DNA of 64,000 bases, taken from assembly GCA_947456955.1 (NCBI GenBank), contig CANGTQ010000004.1:93496-157495 (forward strand), read 5' to 3'. Below, one piece after another: positions 43,724 to 52,758 of this stretch. Positions within the stretch are counted from its first letter, which is position 1. Every line of letters starts with the position of its first letter. Both the position numbers and the translations under genes were made by a program. Source of the stretch: Flavobacteriaceae bacterium. Its GTDB lineage: Bacteria; Bacteroidota; Bacteroidia; Flavobacteriales; Flavobacteriaceae. A model generated the notes under the pieces. The model did not search any database, was not told where the DNA came from, and saw nothing but the letters and a program-made list of their open reading frames with translations.

Positions 43724-44683
43724 ATGGCGAGAATAATTATTACCGGAGGATCAGGTTTTATAGGCACTAATTTAGTTGAGTATTTTTGCTCTAAAAACCA
43801 CGAAGTAATTAATTTTGATATTAAAGAGCCTAAAAACCAGCAGTTTATCAAAAATTGGATAAAAGGAGATGTTTTAAATAAGGATCAAGTCTTGTCCTGT
43901 TTTAACGAATTTAATCCTGAATATGTTGTCCATTTAGCTGCCAGAACTGATTTAGATGAGAATAAATCAATAAAGGGTTATGCATCCAATACGGATGGTG
44001 TTCAAAACATGATTGACATTATTAATATCTTTCCAAATATTAAAAGAACAATTTACGCATCCAGTAGAATGGTATGCAAAATAGACTACATTCCCGAAAA
44101 TTTTGATGATTATTGTCCCCCAAATTTGTATGGTGAAAGTAAAGTTATAGGTGAAAAAAAGGTAAAAGCTTATGCAAACCACGATTATGTTATCGTTAGG
44201 CCAACATCTATTTGGGGACCTTATTTTGAAATCCCGTACCGTACTTTTTTTGACACAGTGAGAAAAGGGCTATTTTTTCTGCCTAAAGGGCATTACCCCA
44301 AAAAATCATTTGGTTTTGTCTTAAATACCGTTTTTCAACTTGAAAAAATACTATTTGAGCCTAAAGAAAATCTTGAGTTAACGTATTATCTTACGGATTA
44401 TCCACCACTTGATTTAAAAGAATGGTCAGATATGGTTTCTAAAGAATTTGGGATAAAAAAAACCAAGGAATTGTCAATGCCAATATTGAAAATTATATCA
44501 AAAACAGGAGATTTACTGCAAAAAATAGGCTGGCAAAATCCACCTTTAACTACTTTCAGATTAAATAATTTAATTACAAATATGGTTTATGATACCAAAA
44601 GTTTGGAAAAACTTTGCGGTAAATTACCTTATTCTTTAAAAGAAGGAGTTTCAATAACTGCTTCATGGTTAAAGAAAAATTAA
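43724..44683 (+). CDS. NAD-dependent sugar epimerase/dehydratase
   Basis: This 319-residue SDR protein has the Rossmann GGSGFIG motif (residues 7-13) and the catalytic YGESK in NLYGESKVIGEK. Active-site Ser/Thr is in YASSRMV. The substrate is probably a nucleotide sugar of the polymer, but exact chemistry is not clear. Start is 11 bases after the FkbM gene. Confidence 0.82.
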   Translation: MARIIITGGSGFIGTNLVEYFCSKNHEVINFDIKEPKNQQFIKNWIKGDVLNKDQVLSCFNEFNPEYVVHLAARTDLDENKSIKGYASNTDGVQNMIDIINIFPNIKRTIYASSRMVCKIDYIPENFDDYCPPNLYGESKVIGEKKVKAYANHDYVIVRPTSIWGPYFEIPYRTFFDTVRKGLFFLPKGHYPKKSFGFVLNTVFQLEKILFEPKENLELTYYLTDYPPLDLKEWSDMVSKEFGIKKTKELSMPILKIISKTGDLLQKIGWQNPPLTTFRLNNLITNMVYDTKSLEKLCGKLPYSLKEGVSITASWLKKN

Positions 44684-44713
44684 ACTATTTGATATAAATT
44701 AATCAGACTTGTA

Positions 44714-45454
44714 ATGAGAATTCAAATTTTAGGAATACAGTTCTTCAAAGGAAAAACGGAAGAGGTGTTTACATTTTTAAAAAACAATGGAGGCCTACTT
44801 ACGGTTCCGGCTGCTCCGGCACTTGTTACAATTGCTCACGATAAAGACTATTATGATGCATTGCTCGAATCTGATATTGTAATTCCGGATAGCGGTTACA
44901 TGATATTAATTTGGAATACATTTTTTAAAAATAAAATTAACAAAATTTCTGGTCTGGAATTCATTAATTTTTTTGTCGAAAACATACACAAATTTAAAGA
45001 TGACACTTTTTTTCTGGTAAATCCTTCAGATGTAGACGGAAAAATAAACAAAGATTTCCTAACAGGGAAAGGATTAAAACTGGAAGAAAAAGATATCTAT
45101 ACAGCCCCTTTCTATAATGGAAACGTGAATGATTTTCATTTACTGTCATTGATTGAATCGCAAAAGCCAAAATGGGTTTTTATCAATATTGGTGGGGGAA
45201 CTCAAGAAAAACTTGGCTTATTTTTAAAACATAAATTATCCTATTCACCAGCAATTCTATGTACAGGTGCGGCACTGGCTTTCAAAACAGGTAGACAGGT
45301 TAATATGCCAAGTTGGGTAGATTATATATATATGGGTTGGTTACTGCGCTGTATTTCAAATCCTAAGGTGTTTATTCCAAGATATCTTAGTGGTTTTAAA
45401 CTTTTAAGCATGATTTTAACTAATAAATCGAATAAGGTAACTGTTAATAACTAA
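44714..45454 (+). CDS. WecG/TagA/CpsF-family glycosyltransferase
   Basis: This 246-residue protein has the GT26 pattern: PDSGYMILIWNTFF, INIGGGTQEKLGLFLKH, and MPSWVDYIYMGWLLRCISNP ending near RY. Members transfer ManNAc-type sugars or their acids to a lipid-linked acceptor. With wecB in the same locus, a ManNAc-derived substrate is plausible. It starts 30 bases after the epimerase. Confidence 0.85.
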   Translation: MRIQILGIQFFKGKTEEVFTFLKNNGGLLTVPAAPALVTIAHDKDYYDALLESDIVIPDSGYMILIWNTFFKNKINKISGLEFINFFVENIHKFKDDTFFLVNPSDVDGKINKDFLTGKGLKLEEKDIYTAPFYNGNVNDFHLLSLIESQKPKWVFINIGGGTQEKLGLFLKHKLSYSPAILCTGAALAFKTGRQVNMPSWVDYIYMGWLLRCISNPKVFIPRYLSGFKLLSMILTNKSNKVTVNN

Positions 45455-45512
45455 TAACTTATAAAAATAATTCATAAATTCGCACCTTGAAAAAAGAATA
45501 ATTCAATTAAAA

Positions 45513-46481
45513 ATGAAGAAAATACTAGTATGTGGAGCAGGTGGATTTATTGGAGGACACCTTGTTAATAGATTAAAATCCGAGGGACATTGGGTAAGAG
45601 GAGTTGATTTAAAAGAAAATGAATACGGAAATACTAATTCGGATGAATTCATACTAGGAGATTTGAGAGATCCGGTTGTTGCTCAAAAAGCAGTAAAAGG
45701 AATTGATGAGGTTTATCAATTAGCTGCAGATATGGGTGGTGCCGGTTATATTTTTACTGGTGATCATGATGCCGATGTAATGAATAACTCTGCCCTATGT
45801 AATCTTAATGTACTAGGCGCTTCACAAAAAGAAGGCGTTAAGAAAATATTCTATTCTTCCTCCGCTTGTATGTATCCTGAATACAACCAAATGGATCCAG
45901 ACAATCCTAAATGTTCGGAAGATTCAGCATATCCCGCTGCTCCGGATAGTGAATATGGATGGGAAAAGTTATTCAGCGAAAGACTTTATTTATCGTATCA
46001 TAGAAACTACGGAATAGAAGTGAGAATCGCAAGATTTCACAATATTTTTGGTCCCCAGGGAACTTGGAATGGTGGAAAGGAAAAAGCACCGGCAGCTATG
46101 TGCAGAAAAGCGGCAGAAGCAGAAGACGGGACAAGTATCGAGGTATGGGGAGACGGAAAACAAACACGTTCTTTCTTATACATAGATGAATGTGTTGAAG
46201 CTGTTATCAGATTAATGAATTCGGATTTTACCGGACCTGTTAATATTGGTTCAGAAGAGATGATTTCTATCAATGACTTTGCACAGATGGCTATTGATAT
46301 TTCCGGTAAGAAATTAAAAATTAACAACATTTCTGGTCCAACAGGAGTAAGAGGAAGAAACTCAGACAATAAATTATTGTTCGAAAAACTACAATGGGCA
46401 CCTACTTTATCGTTGATTGATGGAATGAAAAAAACGTATTCCTGGATAGACAGTCAAATTCAGGTCGAAGTAAAAAAATAA
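45513..46481 (+). CDS. GDP-mannose 3,5-epimerase-like protein (GME-like)
   Basis: This 322-residue SDR epimerase matches plant GDP-D-mannose 3,5-epimerase in its key blocks: SSSACMYPE (Cys119), YGWEK (Tyr148, Lys152), GGKEKAPAA (Lys191 region), RFHNIFGP, GVRGRNSDN. The plant enzyme makes GDP-L-galactose and GDP-L-gulose. Here it would supply an L-sugar for the surface polymer. It has a terminator after it, splitting the plus-strand unit. Activity on GDP-mannose is inferred. Confidence 0.82.
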   Translation: MKKILVCGAGGFIGGHLVNRLKSEGHWVRGVDLKENEYGNTNSDEFILGDLRDPVVAQKAVKGIDEVYQLAADMGGAGYIFTGDHDADVMNNSALCNLNVLGASQKEGVKKIFYSSSACMYPEYNQMDPDNPKCSEDSAYPAAPDSEYGWEKLFSERLYLSYHRNYGIEVRIARFHNIFGPQGTWNGGKEKAPAAMCRKAAEAEDGTSIEVWGDGKQTRSFLYIDECVEAVIRLMNSDFTGPVNIGSEEMISINDFAQMAIDISGKKLKINNISGPTGVRGRNSDNKLLFEKLQWAPTLSLIDGMKKTYSWIDSQIQVEVKK

Positions 46482-46503
46482 AAAGCATAATAGCATTATT
46501 ATT

Positions 46504-46538
46504 GCCTCAAGACTCAAAAGGTTTTGAGGCTTTTTTTT
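46504..46538 (+). terminator. Terminator after the GME-like gene
   Basis: GCCTCAA (46504-46510) pairs with TTGAGGC (46524-46530), followed by eight T. A second pairing, CTCAAAA with TTTTGAG, overlaps it. Confidence 0.85.
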
Positions 46539-46674
46539 GAGGCTTAATTCATTAAATTCATCTGACACATATTTGTTTGTCAATATTTTTAATAACAGAA
46601 TAAAAAATCATAACTTGCCATTAATAAAAAAATTAGTGACTTTACTATTAATGATTTTGCCAAGAATAAAATAA

Positions 46675-48021
46675 ATGAAGAATAACTATCCATTTTTTAA
46701 TTTTTTTTCTCTGAATACAAATCAAGAGCTTAACAAAGAGATACCATTTTATTTATTAATTCTTGTTCTGCTTTCCATTCCACTACCTCATATAATAAAT
46801 AGTATAGCACTGGGCTTACTGGTTTTTTCAACATTCTTTTTTTTAAAAAAGCAAAATTTCAAGATAGACTATACAATATCCTTTCCAATACTTTTGTATT
46901 TATTGATGCTGCTGTCCTATTTTTGGACTATAGATCAAAGTTTAACCATACCTGCATTATCAAAAGAATTACCCTTTCTACTCATACCATTGTGTTTTAT
47001 TATTTTGGGAGGGATATCTAAAAATCAAAGACAGCTTATTCTGCAGATATACAGTTATGGGACATTGGCATATGCTCTATTTTATCTTGTCAATGCAACG
47101 ATACGTTATTTTTATACGCACGACAGCATTGTTTTCTTTTACCACGAATTGGTAACCAAAGATGTAAATGCCATACATGTTTCAGTCTACATGGCTATTT
47201 CATTTTTTTATTTCTACACGAAGCCCGTCAAAAAAGGCATTGATTTCTTATGTATTAGTATTTTGCTGACGATGGTTATTCTGCTTTCTTCCCAAAACAT
47301 TATTGTAGCATTTATTGGTTTAATAATAGTTTATCATTTGTTTTACTCCAAACTTTCTAATCAAATGCGCTTGAAAAATTTGATAGTATTATTAATATTG
47401 GTTCTTTCATTAGGTTTTATCGGAAATATAAAAGACAGATTACATAAGGAATATGAAACAATAATGACAGATAGTACTGTAAATGATGTAATTTCAAAAG
47501 AAAACAAATCAACATTTTACAATGTCAGCATAAAACAGGCATGGACAAATACAGTATTCAATCAAAATGATTTTTTCCCAGGCACAGCATTCAGAGTATA
47601 CCAGTTTAGAATCTTTTTAGAAATGATGAATGAAGACAAAATCTTTTGGAAAGGTTATGGTTTGAACGCATCTTATCCTAAAATTGAAGCGAAAGGAGAA
47701 GCTTATCATGTTTATCAAGGGGATGATTCCAATGATGGCTACCAAAAAATGAATTTCCATAATCAATATGTTCAGAATTTTGCTGATTTGGGAGTTTTTG
47801 GTTTTTTATTGATAATAATAATGCTATTTGTTACCTTAAAAAATGCAATTAAAACGAAAGATTTTATGCATTTTGCTTTCGCATTTCTAATGATAAGTTT
47901 ATTTTTGACCGAATCATTTTTATGGAGACAAAGAGGTGTTGTGTTTTTTACCATGATGTATTGCCTTTTTAATTCAGTTCCGAAGGTTCAGGATATTCAA
48001 AATAGCTCCAAAGCAAAATAA
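46675..48021 (+). CDS. O-antigen ligase/polymerase-like membrane protein
   Basis: This 448-residue protein has about ten hydrophobic helices and a large periplasmic loop (about 255-370), ending near FHNQYVQNFADLGVFGFLL, as in the Wzy_C/WaaL family. It is the third protein of this type in the locus. The wecB-side genes and UPG follow on the same strand, so this may be the ligase or the polymerase of that unit. Start ATG is at 46675. Confidence 0.75.
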   Translation: MKNNYPFFNFFSLNTNQELNKEIPFYLLILVLLSIPLPHIINSIALGLLVFSTFFFLKKQNFKIDYTISFPILLYLLMLLSYFWTIDQSLTIPALSKELPFLLIPLCFIILGGISKNQRQLILQIYSYGTLAYALFYLVNATIRYFYTHDSIVFFYHELVTKDVNAIHVSVYMAISFFYFYTKPVKKGIDFLCISILLTMVILLSSQNIIVAFIGLIIVYHLFYSKLSNQMRLKNLIVLLILVLSLGFIGNIKDRLHKEYETIMTDSTVNDVISKENKSTFYNVSIKQAWTNTVFNQNDFFPGTAFRVYQFRIFLEMMNEDKIFWKGYGLNASYPKIEAKGEAYHVYQGDDSNDGYQKMNFHNQYVQNFADLGVFGFLLIIIMLFVTLKNAIKTKDFMHFAFAFLMISLFLTESFLWRQRGVVFFTMMYCLFNSVPKVQDIQNSSKAK

Positions 48022-48027
48022 GAAAAT

Positions 48028-49011
48028 ATGAAAAGAATTTTAATTACAGGCGCAGCGGGTTTCTTGGGCTCACATCTTTGTGATCGTTTTATAGCTGAAG
48101 GCTATTCTGTTATCGGAATGGATAATTTGATAACTGGCGATTTAAAGAATATCGAGCATTTATTTAAACTTAAAAATTTTGAATTTTATCATCACGATGT
48201 TACCAAATTTGTTCACGTTCCCGGACATTTAGATTATATCCTTCATTTTGCATCTCCGGCAAGTCCTATAGATTATTTAAAAATTCCAATCCAAACCTTA
48301 AAGGTTGGTTCGCTTGGAACACACAACCTTTTAGGGTTAGCCCGAGTAAAAAAAGCCAGAATTCTTATTGCCTCAACTTCCGAAATTTATGGTGATCCAT
48401 TAGTGCATCCGCAATCAGAAGATTACTATGGTAACGTTAACACAATCGGACCAAGAGGTGTTTATGATGAGGCCAAACGTTTTCAGGAATCAATCACAAT
48501 GGCCTACCACACTTTTCACGGCGTAGAAACAAGAATTGTTAGAATATTCAATACATACGGACCAAGAATGAGACTGAATGACGGTCGTGTTATTCCGGCA
48601 TTCATTGGTCAGGCATTACGCGGAGAAGATTTAACCATTTTTGGTGACGGAAGCCAAACGCGTTCGTTTTGTTATGTAACAGATCAGGTAGAAGGGATTT
48701 ACAGATTGCTGCATTCTGATTATTCACTGCCTGTAAACATTGGTAATCCAAATGAAATAACTATCAAGGATTTTGCTGATGAAATCATAAAATTGACAGG
48801 TACAAATCAAAAGGTTGTTTATCATCCGTTGCCTATCAATGATCCAATGCAAAGGCAACCGGATACGACTCTTGCCGCAACAATTTTAGGTTGGGAAGCC
48901 AAAGTTTCACGAGAAGAAGGAATGAAATTAACCTACGAATATTTCAAATCACTTTCATCGGAAGAACTTTTAAAAGAAGAACATAAGGATTTTAAAAGTT
49001 ATATCCACTAG
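48028..49011 (+). CDS. UDP-glucuronate decarboxylase (UDP-xylose synthase)
   Basis: This 327-residue SDR protein has the UXS pattern: [36 protein letters not shown] (Tyr146, Lys150) and MQRQPDTT. It converts UDP-glucuronic acid to UDP-xylose. UDP-xylose could be a donor for the polymer. A UDP-glucose dehydrogenase to feed it is not in this window. It starts 6 bases after the ligase-like gene and 6 bases before the glycosylphosphotransferase. Confidence 0.88.
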   Translation: MKRILITGAAGFLGSHLCDRFIAEGYSVIGMDNLITGDLKNIEHLFKLKNFEFYHHDVTKFVHVPGHLDYILHFASPASPIDYLKIPIQTLKVGSLGTHNLLGLARVKKARILIASTSEIYGDPLVHPQSEDYYGNVNTIGPRGVYDEAKRFQESITMAYHTFHGVETRIVRIFNTYGPRMRLNDGRVIPAFIGQALRGEDLTIFGDGSQTRSFCYVTDQVEGIYRLLHSDYSLPVNIGNPNEITIKDFADEIIKLTGTNQKVVYHPLPINDPMQRQPDTTLAATILGWEAKVSREEGMKLTYEYFKSLSSEELLKEEHKDFKSYIH

Positions 49012-49017
49012 TATCTT

Positions 49018-50385
49018 ATGGTTGCACCGCATACAGGAAGGTATTCAAAATACATTAGACCGTTTAGTATACTATTTGATTTAATTGTCATAACTGTATT
49101 TAGTCTTTATTTCTTTAGGGATTTAAGACTTAATATGCTATATTATTTGAGCTATCAAACAATCACTTGGATTTCAATTGCGGTTATAGTAAGATATTAT
49201 GAAATCTATAGGTTTACCACTCCGGTTGATATTCTCACTAAACTGACAAAGCAATTCAGTGTGTTTTTATTAATTGTCATTGCTTTTTTTCCTTTTGCAA
49301 AAACGTCAATTTTTAGTGGTTCCGCTGTAGCGCTTTATATGTCTGTGACTTTCATTAGTGTCGTTGCCTTTAAAACTTTTTTATTTATTTATTTAAAAAG
49401 ATATAGGATTGTTACAGGAAGTAATTACAGAAATGCAATTATCATTGGATATACACCAGAAGCAATTCGGTTAAAGGAAGTTTTCGAAACAAGAATAGAC
49501 TATGGATACAGGTTTTTGGGATATTTCTCAGACAAAAAACAGAATCCAAATATTGTTGGGAAAATAGACGACATCAAAAGCTTTACCATAGAGAATAAAA
49601 TAGATGAAATTTATTGTTCATTAAACGAAATTTCAAATGAAAAACTAAAAGAATTAGTCGAATTTGCCGATGATAATAAAAAGACAATTAAATTCATTCC
49701 CGATACTAAAGAAATTTTTTCTAAAAATTTAAAAGTCGATTATTACGAATTATTTCCGGTTTTATCTCTTCAAAAAACGCAATTGCACAATCCTTTTATA
49801 AAAAAGATAAAAAGAGTTTTTGATATTGTTTTTTCATTAATTGTTATAATTTTTTTGTTGTCGTGGTTGATTCCTATTTTGGCTATTTTAATAAAATTAG
49901 AATCAAAAGGGCCAGTGTTTTTCAAGCAGGGAAGGCCTGGAATGGATGAAAAAGAATTTTTCTGTTATAAATTTCGTTCTATGCAAGTAAATGGATATAC
50001 CGAAAAAGAAGCTTCCAAAAACGATCCAAGAGTTACTAAGATGGGGAAATTTATGCGAAAAACCAGTATGGATGAGTTGCCTCAGTTTTTTAATGTAATA
50101 TTAGGAGAAATGTCGGTTGTTGGACCAAGACCGCATTTATGGTCACAAAACAAAGCCTATGCCAGTAAAATAAAGAAATACATGGTTCGCCATTATGTAA
50201 AACCAGGCATTACAGGTTTGGCACAAGTGAAAGGATTTAGAGGAGAAATTGAAACCGATGAAGATATGGTAAACCGAATAAAACTTGATGTCTTTTATAT
50301 CGAAAATTGGTCATTAATCATGGACATCAAAATCATTTTCCAAACGGTATTTAATATCTTTAAAGGAGAAGATAAAGCCTATTAG
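49018..50385 (+). CDS. Polyprenyl-phosphate glycosylphosphotransferase (UPG/WbaP-like)
   Basis: This 455-residue protein has about five membrane helices, a cytoplasmic domain with GYFSDKKQNPN, and the C-terminal bacterial sugar-transferase domain with KQGRPGMDEK, FRSMQVNG and SMDELPQFFNVILGEMSVVGPRP. It transfers the first sugar phosphate to undecaprenyl phosphate and starts repeat-unit assembly. It ends the plus-strand unit; its stop overlaps the convergent GT4 gene by 4 bases. Confidence 0.93.
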   Translation: MVAPHTGRYSKYIRPFSILFDLIVITVFSLYFFRDLRLNMLYYLSYQTITWISIAVIVRYYEIYRFTTPVDILTKLTKQFSVFLLIVIAFFPFAKTSIFSGSAVALYMSVTFISVVAFKTFLFIYLKRYRIVTGSNYRNAIIIGYTPEAIRLKEVFETRIDYGYRFLGYFSDKKQNPNIVGKIDDIKSFTIENKIDEIYCSLNEISNEKLKELVEFADDNKKTIKFIPDTKEIFSKNLKVDYYELFPVLSLQKTQLHNPFIKKIKRVFDIVFSLIVIIFLLSWLIPILAILIKLESKGPVFFKQGRPGMDEKEFFCYKFRSMQVNGYTEKEASKNDPRVTKMGKFMRKTSMDELPQFFNVILGEMSVVGPRPHLWSQNKAYASKIKKYMVRHYVKPGITGLAQVKGFRGEIETDEDMVNRIKLDVFYIENWSLIMDIKIIFQTVFNIFKGEDKAY

Positions 50386-51566
50386 AAAACCTCTTTTTCA
50401 ATTAGATTTTTCACTTGATTATCTAAATCAAATTCTCTTTGACTTTTTTCAAAAATCTGTCTTTTCATTAAATCCAATTCCGCCTTTTTTACGGAGGAAA
50501 TAATTTTGATTTTTTCATTCAAATCGTTATAGTTACCAACAGCTGAAACCCAACCCAAATTATTCTCTATAACAATAGTTTCTCCTTCGCCGCCGCCAAA
50601 ATACAGTATCGGAAACCCAAGTGAGCCATATTCAAAAATCTTAGAAGGAACCGAACCATAAATTCTGGTTTTCAAAGGAACGATAGCAATATCAAACGAT
50701 TTTAATTGTTGATGCAATTCCGTTCTATCCAACATTCCGTGGAAGAATAGCCGTTGTTCTTTTTCGGAAGATATTAAAGTTTCAAGCTGCGTTTTTTCGG
50801 CTCCATCACCAAAGATGTGTAATTCAACATTAAGTCCTTTTAAATCTATTTTTTGACATAATTCAAAAACACCTTGTGCTATTCCGAGAAGGCCAGCATA
50901 GAAAATTTTTATAGGTTGATTTTCTTCTGTTTTTAATTCTATTTCAGAAACATTATGATCCGGAAAATTGCGATATAAATAGCATTTTTTATCCGAAAAT
51001 AAAGTATGGACGTGTGTGATAATTTCGTTGGATTGTCCCAAAATCAAAGTTGCTTTTTTATAAATATAGCGTTCTAAAAACAAGGAGAATTTATGTGAAA
51101 AAGAATCTTTTTTTAAGGCATTCAATTCAATCGCTGCTATAGGCCATAAATCGGAAATATTTAAAATTATTTTTTTGTTTTTTAACGAAAGCACAAAAAC
51201 CGAAATAAACGATAGCAATAGAGGCGGAGATTGTACAATGACTTTTTTCGGTATTTTTTTAAATAATAAATAGAAAAATAGCATTGCTGAAAATGACAAA
51301 ACCGAAATAATTCGAACCAGTAAATTTTTGCTGACACTTGGATAAATCCAAAGGCGTTTCACAGTAATGCCATCGCGATTTTCCGTTACCGAAAACTTGC
51401 CTTTATATTCATCAAATAGTTTCCCTTTTGGGTAATTTCCCAATGGACAGATTACGGAAACGTTATATTTATTTTGATTTAATTTCAAAGCCAACTGCTC
51501 AATTCTATTGGCGGCTGCACCTTTTTCCGGTGGATAATAATTGGATATGATAAGTATTTCTTCCAT
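50382..51566 (-). CDS. Glycosyltransferase family 4 (GT4)
   Basis: This 394-residue GT-B enzyme starts with NYYPPEKGAAANRIEQLA and carries IFYAGLLGIAQG and PSKIFEYGSLGFPILY in the nucleotide-sugar domain, as in WbuB-type GT4 enzymes that add a deoxy or N-acetyl sugar. It should add a residue of the repeat unit. A word-repeat block fills the gap before wecB. Start ATG is at 51566. Confidence 0.9.
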   Translation of the reverse strand: MEEILIISNYYPPEKGAAANRIEQLALKLNQNKYNVSVICPLGNYPKGKLFDEYKGKFSVTENRDGITVKRLWIYPSVSKNLLVRIISVLSFSAMLFFYLLFKKIPKKVIVQSPPLLLSFISVFVLSLKNKKIILNISDLWPIAAIELNALKKDSFSHKFSLFLERYIYKKATLILGQSNEIITHVHTLFSDKKCYLYRNFPDHNVSEIELKTEENQPIKIFYAGLLGIAQGVFELCQKIDLKGLNVELHIFGDGAEKTQLETLISSEKEQRLFFHGMLDRTELHQQLKSFDIAIVPLKTRIYGSVPSKIFEYGSLGFPILYFGGGEGETIVIENNLGWVSAVGNYNDLNEKIKIISSVKKAELDLMKRQIFEKSQREFDLDNQVKNLIEKEVF

Positions 51567-51673
51567 TTTTTTACCACTAAGACACTAAGTCAGCACTAAG
51601 CTCAAAAAGCAATCAATTTTTATAAAAACTAAATAGTGTTCTTTGTGCATTCGTTGTGCGCTTTGTGGTTAAA
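51567..51673. repeat. Word-repeat block between GT4 and wecB
   Basis: CACTAAGACACTAAG and CAGCACTAAG words at 51574-51600 are followed by CTTTGTGCATTCG and TTGTGCGCTTTGTGG at 51640-51668. The second part is related to the CTTTGCG block before tex. The block reaches the wecB stop region. Confidence 0.5.
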
Positions 51674-52754
51674 CCTTTAGTAAAACAGCAATTATTCTTT
51701 CTGCAGCTTTTCCGTCCCAAAGTTCTGGAATACCTGCTTTTTTTTGACCATTAACCAAAAATTCTCCAAATATTTTTTCTAAATTTTCAATCGAAGTTCC
51801 AACTAAAGTATTGGTTCCAATAGTTTGTGTTTCGGGTCTTTCGGTATTGTTTCTCATAGTGAAACAAGGAATTCCCAGCACGGTAGTTTCTTCTGAAATT
51901 CCACCAGAATCAGTTATTACCGCAAAACTGTTTTTGATTAAATACATGAAGTTTAGATAACCTTGTGGCTCAACAAAAATGATGTTCTTCAGTTTTAAAT
52001 TCGTTGCTCCCAAAATCGCCTTGGTTCTAGGATGTATAGGGAAAATCACTTTTTTGTCACGAACCATATTGTCGATTCCACTCAGTAATTTTACTAACGA
52101 CTGCTCTTCATCAACATTAGCTGGGCGGTGTAATGTTAGTATTATATATTTCCCGACTTCTAAATCATATTCTTTCCAAAAATTTGGAGCTGATATTCTA
52201 TCTAAATTTTGATATAAAGTATCAATCATCACATTGCCCACAAAATGGATTGAAGAAGAATCGGCACCATATTTTAAGAGATTATCTCCCGCCCAACTTG
52301 AGGTTGTAAAGAAATAATCGGTAATGCTATCAGTGACAATTCGGTTAATTTCTTCAGGCATGGTCATATCACCTGAACGGATCCCGGCTTCAACATGAGT
52401 TACCTTTATGTTTAATTTTTTGGCAACAATAGCACACGCCATAGTCGAATTGACATCGCCAACAACTAAAACCAAATCGCATGGGTTTTGTATCAGTTCT
52501 TGTTCAAATGCAATCATTATCGCAGCAGTTTGAATGGATTGTGAACCGCTTTTCACTTCCAGATTTGCATTTGGATGTGGTATATTCAATTCCTCAAAAA
52601 AGGTATCGCTGAGATTTTTATCATAGTGCTGCCCCGTATGTACTAAACGATAGGAAAGCTTTTCTCCTTCGTTTTGTTTTTTTTCAATCGCTTTAATAAT
52701 GGGTGCGATTTTAATAAAATTTGGTCTTGCGCCTGCAACTAAGGTAATTTTCAA
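51669..52754 (-). CDS. wecB: UDP-N-acetylglucosamine 2-epimerase (non-hydrolysing)
   Basis: This 361-residue enzyme makes UDP-ManNAc from UDP-GlcNAc. It has the N-terminal VAGARPNFIKIAPI, GDVNSTMACAIVAKK, HVEAGIRSGDMTMPEEINR and TDSGGISEET blocks, all intact. It opens at a TTG (52752-52754), as no ATG fits before KITLVAG. The CapK-like gene ends 4 bases before it, so the two are likely co-transcribed. Confidence 0.93.
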   Translation of the reverse strand: MKITLVAGARPNFIKIAPIIKAIEKKQNEGEKLSYRLVHTGQHYDKNLSDTFFEELNIPHPNANLEVKSGSQSIQTAAIMIAFEQELIQNPCDLVLVVGDVNSTMACAIVAKKLNIKVTHVEAGIRSGDMTMPEEINRIVTDSITDYFFTTSSWAGDNLLKYGADSSSIHFVGNVMIDTLYQNLDRISAPNFWKEYDLEVGKYIILTLHRPANVDEEQSLVKLLSGIDNMVRDKKVIFPIHPRTKAILGATNLKLKNIIFVEPQGYLNFMYLIKNSFAVITDSGGISEETTVLGIPCFTMRNNTERPETQTIGTNTLVGTSIENLEKIFGEFLVNGQKKAGIPELWDGKAAERIIAVLLKV

Positions 52755-52758
52755 TTTT

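Noticed and set aside
48028..49011. Calling this gene rfbB (dTDP-glucose 4,6-dehydratase)
   Set aside because: [25 protein letters not shown] and [11 protein letters not shown] are the UDP-glucuronate decarboxylase pattern.
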